Below, piece by piece: positions 40,501 through 46,510 of a stretch of 64,000 bases of DNA. The notes under the pieces are model-generated. The model worked only from the letters and a program-made list of their open reading frames with translations. It searched no databases and had not been told where the DNA came from. Origin of the DNA: Callipepla californica brunnescens (Eukaryota > Chordata > Aves > Galliformes > Odontophoridae); NCBI GenBank assembly GCA_023055505.1, contig JALIRH010000002.1, forward strand, positions 434,001 to 498,000, given 5' to 3'. How positions within the stretch are numbered: position 1 is the stretch's first letter; every line of letters begins with the position of its first letter. The translations under genes and the position numbers were made by a program.

Positions 40501-43500
40501 AAGCTCAGCAAAAGCAACTCAGCTCCGCGCGGAGGGCTCGTGATCCGGCCCTGCTCCTCTCTTTGGAAGCAGTTCAATCATCGTAATGAAAAAGGGGCTT
40601 CTTATCCCTGCTTTCGCTAACTAGAAATTATATACCTGGTTCCTGGAAGATGGATTGCGTCGCTCCCGAAATGCAAGGGGGGGTGGGAGAGAGTGAAGGC
40701 GCGCGAGATGCGACCCAAGATTGATCACGCCATTTGCAGAATCTACCATGCACAAAAGCAGAAAATGTAGTTCTGTCTGCCAGCGCGGGGCCGACTTCTT
40801 GATGAAATCCCCCCTATCCCTTGCCCCATCCTTTCCGGGAGCAGCAGTAAGACCATCTCCATCCCAGAGTCAGAGTGGGAAACTGAGCTTTGCCCACGCT
40901 TAGTTGCTCGTTTACGATGTGCTTTGGTTTTATTTCATTACTGCTCAGCTTTACACCCCAGCTGCAGTTTTTCATAGAATCATTCAAGCTGGAAAAGACC
41001 ACCAAGATCATCAAGTCCAGTTGTCAGCCCATCCCCACCATGCCCACTTATAGAATCATTAAGGTTGGATTAGACCGTCAAGATCATCAAGTCCAACCCC
41101 AACCTATCCCCACCATGCCCTCCAAACCAAGTCACTTGATGCGACATCTTCATCATTGTGGAAGAATATGTTTAAAATCAAAGCCCAGCTCTGTGCAGAA
41201 GTCAGGAAGTTAATTGTGGTCGATTTAAAAATTAGCTTCTTGTTTGTTTTGTTGGCTGTTTTGTGTTGTTTTGTGGTTTGTTTGGTTTTTTTTTTCCTCC
41301 CCAAGAATAAATCTATATTTCTCCTTTTGTAACAATATTTGCTTTGAATTGCAAAGTGTGGTTTTCATGCTGCTGTGCCACTGTTAGCTAATGAAGTTTC
41401 TTCGGGCTCCATTGAGGGAATTGAGCCATTTCTGGCTTTCCCATCAAATCAAGGATGCGGTCCTCATGGGGCAGCAATAGGGAGAAGCTGATTTTCTCTC
41501 TGTAAGAGAGAAGAGGACAGACTTCAGCGGAATCTGTTGTGATGGGAGAAGAGGAAATGGTTTCAAACTGAAAAAAGAAGAGGTTTCGATTGGATATAAG
41601 GAATAAGTTCTTTCCAGTAAGGGTGGTGAGGCACTGGAACAGGTTGCCCAGAGAGGTGGTGGAAACCCTGTAACCTGGAGGCATTCAGGGTCATAAGGCT
41701 CTGAGCATTCTGATCTAGCTGTATGTGTCCCTATTCATTGTGGAGGAGGAGGACTAGATGATCTTTGAGGACCCCTTCCAACTCAAATGATTCTATGATT
41801 CCCCCATTTGGTGTTGATGGGCAGCAGCACTGCACCTCTTCTGCCATACCCAATGGGAATACCATGCTGCACACCCCAAATTGCTGGGAAGCTGGAAAAT
41901 TGAATCCCAGAATATCCCAAATGGGAAGGGGCCCATAAGGATCATTAGGTCTGACTCCAACTGGGAGTGTCTTGGGAAGCTCAGCAGGTTTGAGCTGCTC
42001 GTGTCACCATTCCTCAAAGCCATATTAGCCTGCGTCACAGGTGACTAATAGCTGAGGCCGTCGTGACTGCCGTGCAGCCCTCTGATGTATGGGTGTTATA
42101 TTAAGGGTGGAAAGGTGCTAAATGAGCCCTCTTTGTTTTACATAAATTAGCTCCAAAGCTATGTATCACTGCCACAGCACTGTAGACTCTGAGCAAGTTT
42201 GTTTACCCAAGTTTAGAAGGGAAGAACAGCTCACAGACATGTCCTGCTGCTCCCCTGGCTCCTGGAGGATGTGTTTGTGGGCTTTCCAGAGCCAGATCTG
42301 GTTTGAGGATGCTAGTTTTGCAAGAAATCTTCTGAAATGAGGTGCTTTGGATGGCTAAAAAGATGGACTGAGGTCAAACCAGAAACCAGTCACGTAGTAC
42401 TTGAAACCAGAACATTTGTTTAGGGCTTGGAATGAATTCTTTCTGACTCCTCCATTATGTTCTTCTCATGTAGTCCCAAATGAGAAGGGATTTCTCCAAG
42501 TAGGTCTCATTGCTCAGCAACCTGTGGATCCCTTTTCCTGGGTGAACCTCCTTCTCCCTTCCATGTTCGTCTCAGCGTCTTGTCCTCCCTCGAGTTGGCC
42601 ATCATGCTTCTGCCTCCCTGGTAGGAAAGTTCTTGCCCAGTAGGTAGAATCCCATAGCCACCTCTCCAGGGAGAAAATAGGAGAAAACAGAGTATGAGAA
42701 ACTCTGCAGAAAGATACATTACCATCAAAACAAAGGAGGACAGAGGTGTCCACCATGGGGTGTGCTTGGGGCTGTCCTACAGAAGGATCATCTCCAAAAT
42801 GGATTTCTGCTTTATAGGAGTATCTGGGACTCTCTTTAAGGTGTTCTGGGCATACTGAGACATGGTTTGTTATCCTCCATTCTTGCCCCTTGTTGCTGCT
42901 TTGTTCCCAGCTGTCTCTCTCATGTGTTAAGCACCTAAAAAGAAGTTTGTTCACCTGCTCTTCCAAGGGAGTGCTGGATGAGAAGTAATGAGGAGGTTCT
43001 AGGGGGACCTAAAACCCAGAGATGCCCTCTGGGAACAGAGCAGCAGCTGGAAACCAAGAACAGAAAGTCCCTGCTCAGACCAAAGCTGAGCTTGTTGATG
43101 GTGTGAACACCCCACAGAGGCATTGCTTTCTACAGATCTCCACACTCACCTTCCAAAACAACACTCCAGAGCACTCAGGGATACCCGAGGGTTGGCTGAG
43201 CTTTTATCCCTCAAATCTCTGCATGAGAGCATCCTCCAGCCCTGTGTGCTGGGACCCAGCTAGATGGCAGCAGCACTCTCTGGAGCTCCGGATCTATTCT
43301 CATTGCTGTGCTGACTGAATCCCTAAACCCCCTCCTGACTTCACGGGCAGCGGCGATTTATCACCGGGCTTGTCATCGCGGGGTCGTGAAACCCATCAGC
43401 TATGCAGCCCCAAATCCCCAGGCAGGTTTTTTGGTTATCATTTTTCCCTCTTGCTATCTCATCATCGCTGATTAGCAGCTCGGATGGCTGCGGGTGCCTC

Positions 43501-44446
43501 TGAGCACATTCGAGTCATGGGTCCCTGTCCCCCCTGCAATGTCCCACTTCAGGAGGTTGGAACTGAAAGATCTTGAAGGTCCCATGCTGTCGAACCCACT
43601 CTGTGGTTCTGTGTCTCCAGGGTGACAGGAATGTCCCCAGACCAACTACCAAGAGTGAGTTAACCTCTTGCTTCCTGGTGCTCTGCTCTTCGCCTGTGAG
43701 CAAGCCTTGTGCTGCAGCTTAAAGATTCATCTACTTTATGTTTTGACCATAGTTTTGGGAGCTTACAACAAATTCAACCCACTGTGTTGTGGTGGGAGGT
43801 GCCTTCTTTCCACGCTGCTTACTGGGGGCTGAGGATGCTTAATGGGGATCTGGAGAACCAGTGAGCTCCATCCTGGCCACCCCAAAGGATGACATCTGTT
43901 TTAGGAGGGATACACATCCCAAGAGACAGACACACCAGTCCACACCATGTGGATGTGTGTCCTCGATAGCAGCTGTAAGGGCAGTAGTGGAGCATCATCC
44001 AACCCCAAGCTGCAGAAAGCCTTGCTCACACCAGAGCCAGCTGTAGATGAGGTCTCAGTTTCGAGACACACTCTCCTTCAAGGAAAGGCAGCTCCCATAG
44101 AGAGGTCATAGAATCATAAAGTTTGGAAAGACCAATGTGATCATCTAGTCCAACCTTCAACCCATGGGCAATTAGACAGAGAGGGCAGGGACTTTGGTGA
44201 CGTTCTCCTCTTTTTGTCCCTTTCTCCTTCCAGGTGGCATCAAATGGAAAAGGACCTCAATGTGGGTGACCTTGCGGGGCTCTGAAAGCACCACTCTTGA
44301 GGAGGGCAGTAGTAGAGGTGAGACCTTTCCCCATGCCACCTTCTGAAGGTGGAACACAAAGCCTTAGAGGCACTGAGGGATACTTGCCACCTTTTTTTCT
44401 TTCCTCCTTTCCAGGCAAACAGCTACAAATCAAGCCCAGGCTGTGA
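10435..44446 (+). CDS. ZC3H3: ZC3H3, zinc finger CCCH-type containing 3 (3' part, multi-exon)
   Basis: ZC3H3 is a nuclear RNA-associated protein implicated in mRNA 3'-end processing and export of polyadenylated mRNA. Joining 10435-10593, 12308-12377, 16833-16964, 32661-32845, 34539-34747 and 44415-44446 gives one open frame of 261 residues plus stop, with every junction in phase at GT/AG borders. The product carries five CCCH fingers: CX8CX5CX3H, CX7CX6CX3H, CX7CX4CX3H, CX7CX5CX3H and CX8CX5CX3H. After a basic linker comes a [11 protein letters not shown] motif, and the protein ends [10 protein letters not shown]. As I recall the human protein, it shares [11 protein letters not shown] and ends in a very similar GKPLHIKPRL. 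The N-terminal part (several hundred residues in the family) lies upstream of the window. MAFA follows on the same strand, as in mammals. An optional 84-nt exon at 44234-44317 would give 289 residues. Confidence 0.93.
10594..12307 (+). other. ZC3H3: ZC3H3 intron
   Basis: Spliced-out segment between the finger 1 and finger 2 exons. About 10,700-11,780 is AT-rich unique sequence with no coding signal. A + strand CR1 occupies about 11,787-12,172. The acceptor tract before 12308 is CCCTCTGGTCTCTTGGCAG. Confidence 0.85.
11787..12172 (+). mobile_element. CR1 LINE with multiplied 3' tail
   Basis: A good CR1 3' end starts at AGTGATAGGACAATGGGGAA. It contains TAGGTTAGATGTTAGGAGGA and the GGTTGGATGCGGTTTGGGCA region and ends in CCTTCCAACCTAACCATTAT. 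The tail is followed by three further short units (about 12,050-12,172), each containing CCTTCCAAC followed within about 10-20 bases by TTCTGTG or TTATGAC. It inserted about 135 bases upstream of a ZC3H3 acceptor without harming the splice site. Confidence 0.85.
12308..12377 (+). CDS. ZC3H3: ZC3H3 exon encoding CCCH finger 2
   Basis: A 70-nt exon with acceptor CTTGGCAG before 12308 and donor GACAAG|GTCTGT at 12378. The first base completes the split Arg codon from the previous exon, and the exon ends on a whole codon. It encodes [19 protein letters not shown] and then SKDK. With the upstream cysteine this gives CX7CX6CX3H, a variant of the canonical spacing. The open frame stops soon after the donor. 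Confidence 0.94.
14375..14452. repeat. TATT/TATC microsatellite
   Basis: About 75 bases of imperfect TTATTATTTAT and CTATTATCTATT repeats, grading into TATATTATATATTTC. Confidence 0.85.
15440..15860. promoter_or_regulatory. Candidate conserved non-coding element
   Basis: AT-rich, repeat-free sequence with dense developmental-type motifs: TGACAGCT (MEIS/TGIF type) near 15,491, GATAATGGC, TTATTAGAGCTAATTT, GGTAAGTATTGG and several TTTATTA runs. The composition differs from the surrounding CR1-rich intron. Conservation itself cannot be seen from one sequence, so this is an inference. Confidence 0.35.
15928..15993. repeat. 19-bp tandem repeat, 3.5 copies
   Basis: Unit GCATTTAGGGGATGGGACA at 15928-15946, 15947-15965 and 15966-15984 (two substitutions in the third copy), plus a partial copy to 15993. 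Confidence 0.95.
16833..16964 (+). CDS. ZC3H3: ZC3H3 exon encoding CCCH finger 3 and most of finger 4
   Basis: A 132-nt exon, phase 0 at both ends, with acceptor CCTCTTCCAG before 16833 and donor GAAAAG|GTAAAA at 16965. It encodes [21 protein letters not shown] (finger 3, CX7CX4CX3H), VYVSRKAEV and the start of finger 4 ([14 protein letters not shown]). Finger 4 is completed by the next exon, which begins CKKKH. The ATG at 16833 is internal and is not a start. Confidence 0.95.
17830..17950 (-). mobile_element. CR1 LINE fragment
   Basis: Reverse CR1 3' end: GTAGAATTATTAAGACTAGA, CCACTAAGCTCATCAGGACC, CCATGCCCACTAAATCATGT, then CAGTGCCACATTTCCATG. Confidence 0.8.
18250..18460 (-). mobile_element. 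CR1 LINE fragment
   Basis: Reverse CR1 from ATAGAATCATTAAAGTTGAA through CCCACTAAACCAGGTCCCTC and the TTCCAGGGATGGTGAATCCA segment to about 18,460. Confidence 0.85.
19207..19380 (-). mobile_element. CR1 LINE fragment
   Basis: Reverse CR1 end: ATAGAATCACAGAGTCATTG, GATCATCATGTCCAACTGTC, then a second AGAATCATGAATCTATTG block and CCCACTAAACCATATCTTGC. Confidence 0.85.
19540..20070. promoter_or_regulatory. Candidate conserved non-coding element
   Basis: About 500 bases are AT-rich, low in CpG and free of recognised repeats. Motifs include TGCGTCAC, CTGTAATTATATATGG, CCATATTTAA (CArG-like), GGGTTAATTTTATT and AAATAATATAAAAAG. The flanking DNA is CR1-derived. Function and conservation are inferred only. 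Confidence 0.35.
20480..20730. mobile_element. Composite CR1 fragments in both orientations
   Basis: A reverse CR1 start (ATCATAAAGTCACAAAATGG, then TTGGAAAGGACCTCTAAAGA) is followed by a forward 3' end at about 20,568-20,645 (GTTGGACTCAGTGATCTTTA to TATGGTTCTGTGACTCTA). A reverse internal piece then ends at about 20,730 (GTTGCCCAGAGCTCCATCCA). This reads as a nested insertion. Confidence 0.75.
21543..21690 (-). mobile_element. Two adjoining CR1 LINE fragments
   Basis: AGAGTCATAGAATCATTGGA leads into GTTGGAAGAGACCCGTAAGG, directly followed by a second ATAGAATTGTTAAGGTTGG block and CAACCTATCCCTAAGTCC. The two reverse 3' ends are joined head to tail. Confidence 0.8.
22255..22305 (-). mobile_element. 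CR1 LINE fragment (short)
   Basis: AATCATAGAATCAATTATTA then AGGTTGGAAAGACCAC. Only the extreme 3' end remains. Confidence 0.65.
23643..23712 (-). mobile_element. CR1 LINE fragment
   Basis: TTGTAGAATCATTAGGTTGG, AAGAGACCACTAGGATCACC, CAGTCCAACTGTCAACCCAT and CACCACCATG. Confidence 0.8.
24185..24335 (-). mobile_element. CR1 LINE fragment
   Basis: Reverse CR1 of the 'AGAATATCCTGAGTTGGAAG' subtype with GGGACCCTTGAGGATCATTG and GTCCAAGTCGTTG. It becomes unrecognisable after about 24,335. Confidence 0.7.
24808..24850. repeat. TTTTA microsatellite
   Basis: TTTTATTTTATTTATTTTATT followed by more TTTTA units, almost perfect, up to TTTTGTATAATATG. Confidence 0.9.
25055..25275 (+). mobile_element. 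CR1 3' end with three tandem terminal units
   Basis: Three consecutive units of about 70 bp each read like the CR1 3' terminus: (T)TGGCTTGGATGATCTTGGAGG to ATGATTCTATGA; AGTAGGACTTGATGGTCTTG to AGTGATTCCATGAGA; and AGTTGGATTTGATGATTTTG to CAGTCATTTTATGAT. Unit boundaries coincide with the octamer-like CR1 tail. Confidence 0.8.
26515..26637 (+). mobile_element. CR1 LINE fragment
   Basis: CCCTGGAGGATTTCAAGAAG, GATGAACTAGATGATCTTAG, CCTTAATGATTCTGTTATTC. Forward 3' end. Confidence 0.8.
29345..29425 (-). mobile_element. CR1 LINE fragment
   Basis: TGAATCACAGAATATCTCAA, GTTGGAAGGGACCCATAAGT, then GCGAGTCCGAG. Reverse 3' end of the ATCTCAAG subtype. Confidence 0.75.
29793..29930 (-). mobile_element. 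CR1 LINE fragment
   Basis: GCAGAATGGTTGAGGTTGGA, GGGACCTCTGGATCCATCTT, then CAAGTGGCTTTTGAAGATCT and CCAAGGAGGAGACTCCACAA. Reverse CR1 of a different subtype from its neighbours. Confidence 0.75.
30185..30412 (+). mobile_element. CR1 LINE, forward, tail repeated
   Basis: GCAACCTGGTCTAGGGAGCC, GGGACTGGACTCAATGATCT and CTTCCAACCCCTACAATTCT end one copy. Further 3' ends follow directly (TTTGTGGTCTTTCCAACC, then GGTTGGACTAAATGATCTTA to TTCTATTATTCTATGAGA). Confidence 0.85.
31090..31640 (-). mobile_element. Longer CR1 LINE, reverse orientation
   Basis: Begins with two stacked 3' ends (ATAGAACCATAGAATACCTT; then ATCATGGGTTATCTGGAGTT) and extends about 400 bases into the CR1 interior. Recognisable interior motifs are AGTCCAACTCCTGGTTCCAC, CAGTGCTTGAGGTGAGGCCA (as TCCAGTGCTTGAGGTGAGGC), TTTTGGCTAAGCACTGTTGA and CCCATCCCAGGTGCAGAAAC. 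Confidence 0.8.
31628..31825 (-). mobile_element. CR1 LINE fragment
   Basis: A separate reverse CR1 starting AATCATAGAATCCTTTGAAT, GGACCCTTAAAGGTCATCTA, CAGAGCCTCATCCAGCCTAA, ending near CATCTCTCTGTAGGGCC. It abuts the older copy upstream. Confidence 0.75.
32661..32845 (+). CDS. ZC3H3: ZC3H3 exon encoding end of finger 4 and finger 5
   Basis: A 185-nt exon with acceptor TTTTTCCTTCCCAG before 32661 and donor AAGCAG|GTAGGA at 32846. It starts on a whole codon with CKKKH, completing finger 4. Finger 5 follows ([22 protein letters not shown]8CX5CX3H), then a basic stretch [10 protein letters not shown], an acidic DDGDHGD patch and a tail ending WEKTS. The last two bases begin an Arg codon completed at 34539. 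The basic cluster could act in nuclear localisation, which is inferred from composition. Confidence 0.95.
33375..33560 (-). mobile_element. CR1 LINE fragment
   Basis: CGTAGAATTGTTAAGGTTCT, AAGTCCAACTGTTGACCCAT, GACAGTGCCACATCTTGAGC, GGGCAGCCTGTTCCAAGGAG. Reverse copy. Confidence 0.85.
33757..33965 (-). mobile_element. CR1 LINE fragment
   Basis: ACACAGAATCTTCAAGGTTG, CCCACTAAACCATATCCCTC, CCTCCCTGGGCAGCCTGTTC and TAAGTTTCTCCTAATATCCA. Reverse copy that reaches the region giving a small open frame on the minus strand. Confidence 0.85.
34539..34747 (+). CDS. ZC3H3: ZC3H3 exon encoding the [11 protein letters not shown] motif
   Basis: A 209-nt exon with acceptor TTTCTCCTCTAG before 34539 and donor GAGCCAG|GTAAGA at 34748. 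The first base completes an Arg codon and the last base opens a Gly codon. It encodes a Ser/Glu/Asp-rich low-complexity segment ([13 protein letters not shown]), the conserved [15 protein letters not shown], and an acidic end ([10 protein letters not shown]). Open frame continues into the intron (to 34833), which is read-through and not coding. The length of the Ser-rich segment appears shorter than in human. Confidence 0.93.
35250..35342 (+). mobile_element. CR1 LINE fragment
   Basis: GATGGTTGGACTAGATGATC, TTAGTGATCTTTTCCAACCT, TAATGATTCTGTGATTCTGA. Forward 3' end. Confidence 0.85.
35865..36030 (-). mobile_element. Two stacked CR1 LINE fragments
   Basis: A first reverse 3' end (AGTCATAGAATATCCCAAGT) is interrupted by a second (AGAATCACAGAATCATTATG, CCACTGAGATCATCAAGTTC, CACATCCCCACTGTGCCCAC). 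Confidence 0.8.
36195..36440 (+). mobile_element. CR1 LINE fragments, forward
   Basis: GGCACAGGCTGCCCAGGGAG, GGTGTGGTCCCTGGAGATGT, GTCTTTTCCGACCTTAATGA, followed by a second 3' end (GGTGTTGGACTAGATGTTCT to CAATTCTGTGATTCTG). Confidence 0.85.
37020..37470. promoter_or_regulatory. Candidate conserved non-coding element
   Basis: Repeat-free stretch rich in homeodomain-type cores: CACGCTAATTGTAAG near 37,055, GTGCTAATTTAATTAGAAAG near 37,098 and TTTTAGTTAATTTG near 37,122. A CpG-containing half follows (GCAACTCGGCGGGCTGC, GTCGTAACGTTAATGG). It lies about 12 kb upstream of the MAFA promoter. Enhancer activity is inferred from composition and position only. Confidence 0.4.
38405..38700 (-). mobile_element. 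Two stacked CR1 LINE fragments
   Basis: GAGTCATTAAGATTGGAAAA with AAGGTCATCAAATCCAGCTG, then a second copy from ATAGAATCATTAAGCTTGGA through GTTCATCAAGTCCAACCGTA into a degraded interior. Confidence 0.8.
39058..39178 (+). mobile_element. CR1 LINE fragment
   Basis: CAGAATCACCATCCCTGGAG, GTAGATGTGGCACTGAGGGA, CATGGTTTAGTGGTATGTTG. Forward copy lacking the final octamers. Confidence 0.75.
40425..40745. promoter_or_regulatory. Candidate conserved non-coding element
   Basis: Repeat-free, mixed GC/AT stretch with motifs such as TTGATTTTCATC, AATCATCGTAATGA, AGATTGATCACGCC and GCGCGCGAGATGCG. It lies about 9 kb upstream of the MAFA promoter. Only position and composition support it. Confidence 0.35.
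40970..41150 (-). mobile_element. Two stacked CR1 LINE fragments
   Basis: ATAGAATCATTCAAGCTGGA to CCCATCCCCACCATGCCCAC, then ATAGAATCATTAAGGTTGGA to CCCACCATGCCCTCCAAACC. The second 3' end follows the first directly. Confidence 0.88.
41530..41802 (+). mobile_element. CR1 LINE fragment
   Basis: TTGTGATGGGAGAAGAGGAA, GGTTTCGATTGGATATAAGG, GTGGTGAGGCACTGGAACAG, GGACTAGATGATCTTTGAGG and a clean ATGATTCTATGATTC end. One of the longer forward copies. Confidence 0.9.
41898..41965 (-). mobile_element. CR1 LINE fragment (short)
   Basis: TTGAATCCCAGAATATCCCA, ATGGGAAGGGGCCCATAAGG, ATCATTAGGTCTGACTCC. Confidence 0.75.
42050..42245. promoter_or_regulatory. Candidate MAFA distal enhancer
   Basis: Repeat-free stretch about 7.3 kb upstream of the predicted MAFA start site. 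A perfect forkhead site TTGTTTAC lies at 42199-42206, an ATAAATTAG homeodomain-type site near 42,142, and a GTGTTATATTAAGG block near 42,093. In mammals a conserved control element called region 3 sits about 8 kb upstream of MAFA and binds FOXA2, NKX2-2 and PDX1. The similar distance and site types prompt the comparison, but homology is not shown by this sequence alone. Confidence 0.35.
43320..43510. promoter_or_regulatory. Candidate conserved non-coding element
   Basis: Repeat-free stretch with GCGATTTATCACCGG, GTCATCGCGGGGTCGTGAAA and CATCGCTGATTAGCAGCTC. CpG content is higher than in nearby intron DNA. About 6 kb upstream of the MAFA promoter. Low confidence. Confidence 0.3.
43548..43614 (+). 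mobile_element. CR1 LINE fragment (short)
   Basis: AGGAGGTTGGAACTGAAAGA, TCTTGAAGGTCCCATGCTGT, CACTCTGTGGTTCTGTG. Forward 3' terminus. Confidence 0.65.
44105..44166 (-). mobile_element. CR1 LINE fragment (short)
   Basis: GTCATAGAATCATAAAGTTT, GGAAAGACCAATGTGATCAT, CTAGTCCAACCTTCAACCCA. It ends about 70 bases upstream of the candidate ZC3H3 cassette exon. Confidence 0.8.
44234..44317 (+). CDS. ZC3H3: Candidate ZC3H3 cassette exon (28 codons)
   Basis: An 84-nt open segment with a strong acceptor (TTTCTCCTTCCAG before 44234) and donor (GTAGAG|GTGAGA at 44318). Its phase fits both neighbours exactly: it completes the Gly codon opened at 34747 and leaves one base that 44415 completes to Gly. Inclusion would add a 28-residue segment with [14 protein letters not shown] near its start, just before the conserved [10 protein letters not shown] end. 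Skipping it also keeps the frame and gives a tail that aligns directly with the human ending, so it is either an alternative exon or a chance open segment. A 97-nt intron separates it from the last exon. Confidence 0.45.
44415..44446 (+). CDS. ZC3H3: ZC3H3 last coding exon
   Basis: The acceptor is TTTCTTTCCTCCTTTCCAG before 44415. After two bases that complete a Gly codon it encodes KQLQIKPRL and stops at TGA 44444-44446. This very short coding end matches the C-terminus of mammalian ZC3H3 as I recall it (GKPLHIKPRL), which fixes the gene's end and strand. Confidence 0.9.
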
Positions 44447-46510
44447 CCATTGTCCGTGCAGCAGCTGACCAGCTCAGGAAACACCGAGCCAGGCATCGCC
44501 TGGCACCTACCTCAGGACACCATGCCAGGACATGGCACCCTCTTTTTCTTCTTTTTTTTTTTGGGATATCGTTTCACCAGAGAGTCTGGCAGCGGCGTGG
44601 AGGAGCATTCCCTCAACCCCGCCCCTCAGGGAGGTGGTTTTGTTGAAGTATTTTAAGTTTGGGAATAAATTCTGGTTTAAGTTGGCTTATTTAAGGCTCC
44701 TGGGGAGGGTAAAGAGTGGAGATGTTCAACCAGCCAAGCACATGGGTGCTGCTTGGATGTGGGACACAAGTACCCTGTGGTCATCCTTGGCCATATGCCT
44801 GCATCCAGACCCCCCGCTCTATTTGGGATGAGGTACCTGGTGGTCTCAAGTCATCGTGGTAAGCATGACACAAAGTCCCCACACGGGTTGCAGTTTTCAT
44901 GCCAAAAGCCCACCTGAGTCCTGCTCCATCCCTTATTTTTAGGAGCAGCACTTAGCTCAGACCACTGCTACATGTCCCCATCAGGGTTTTGCTCTCTTGG
45001 AGATCCTAACTAGCTTTTTTGGGGGTTCTCTGGGCCCCCTGTGAATCCAGATGAGAGCAAAAGCAGCTCCCAGCTTGGTAGGAAATAACAGCAGTGGTGT
45101 AACTGCTTGGTGTATCATGGGCACAACCTCAACTGCTGCCCCTCTTGCATTATTAATCTGATATCTCGCAGCATCCTATCTCCTAGAGGGGTGCCTGTTC
45201 ATCCTGACCCTTGATGCTCCCCTGCACCAGCCCTGATCTGTGTGACAAGTTGTGCCAATCTCAGCTCTTGTTTCACCTCCTCCTGTAGAGCAACGGGCTG
45301 ATCAAAGATGGATCGTGGATCTGATGGCTGCCGTTGTGCGGATGGATGGAGGCAGTGATGGTTGTCGATAGTGCTCGATCTGTTGGCCAGATTTTGGTTT
45401 TCCTGCTCCATGCCTTTGTCTGTGATTTAGGGGTGTGTGAAGAGCTCTCTGCCAAGCAGATTTCTGCTGGCTCTGCAGCATTTGGAATGCTGACGTGATT
45501 TTTTGCATCCATGGATTCCATTCTCAGAGTGGTATTGGGGTGGCAGATGCTGCTCCCTGACACAAAAGACAGGTCAACCCTTGCCAAGAGATGCCAAGGG
45601 GCAAGATTTGCTCATCCGTTGTCCTTAAACAGCAAGATTTGCCTATCTGTTAGGCAGTACCTTAGGGCAGATTTCATTTTAAGAGCCCTGTGGGGAAATG
45701 GCAGCAGCATTACAGTTTAGGACTGTGTGCCCCATAGGGAAAGTGCCGCAGCTCTACGTGCACGTGCCAGTCTTTGCACTGCAGACACATTTTGCTTGGT
45801 CCCAATGCTCGTGGCATCACCCCACTCATCCCACTGGATGAGTGAGCCCCCACCTCTGGCATTTCCAACACAAAAGGCAGTGGGGGGGTGCCAGCTCTGT
45901 TGTCTCCAGGGAGCAGGCACCCAGGTGTGCTTGGCCATGGGATGGATGACAGTGTCACCGTGTTGCCGCAGGCTCAGGTGTACAACAGCTCCAATAAAGC
46001 TGATGGCCGCATTTTCACACCCAGAACATCCCCCAGAGGAGCTGGGTGCGTGCACCCCATAGAATTGGGGGTGGAGAGGGGGAGGGGACACTGTAAGGCT
46101 CCCTCCTGCCCAGCTCCTAAAAGGAGGGGGGTCAGGGGATTTATGGCAGGCAGAGCCCCAGGTCGTGTTTCACCCCAAATGCCCAACACATGGCTCGGGT
46201 GACTTGGGGCATGGCAGGTCACCAAAGGCACTGTGTCATCGATGCCTGTCACCTCTTGAAGAAGGACAGAGAAATTAGAGTGGGGGACCCTATATTGCTC
46301 CACCCTTCTTCTGCTTTCTGCACCGATTTGGGGTTTCGTGTGACCGTCTCTATGGGAAAATTCAACCAAGCATTGTGTACGGATTTTCTCATTTGTTTTG
46401 TTTGGTTTTGTTTTGTTTTAAATAAAGTTGTTGTCGTCCCCGTTGTTACTAAATGTCCTTTATTAACTTGTGCATTTTTGTATTTAAATAAAAGAGTTTC
46501 TGCCTGGAGC
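44447..46510 (+). other. ZC3H3: ZC3H3 3' UTR (probable)
   Basis: About 2 kb of non-coding sequence follows the stop. Candidate poly(A) signals AATAAA lie at 45993-45998, 46421-46426 and 46487-46492. The last two sit in T-rich sequence with GT/T-rich DNA downstream, so cleavage near 46,450 or 46,510 is most likely. No other gene interrupts the stretch, and the open frames on both strands look random. Confidence 0.55.
46421..46492 (+). terminator. Poly(A) signals for ZC3H3
   Basis: Two AATAAA hexamers at 46421-46426 and 46487-46492, each followed within 10-30 bases by T/GT-rich sequence. This is the strongest such cluster between the ZC3H3 stop and the MAFA promoter. Confidence 0.6.

Larger units (their letters stand above)
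34748..44233 (+). other. ZC3H3: ZC3H3 intron, about 9.5-9.7 kb
   Basis: Runs to 44233 if the candidate cassette exon is used, or to 44414 if it is skipped. It holds CR1 copies and several repeat-poor stretches (about 37.0-37.5, 40.4-40.75, 42.05-42.25 and 43.3-43.5 kb) that could be regulatory for MAFA, whose promoter lies 6-12 kb downstream. No additional exon was recognised. Confidence 0.85.
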
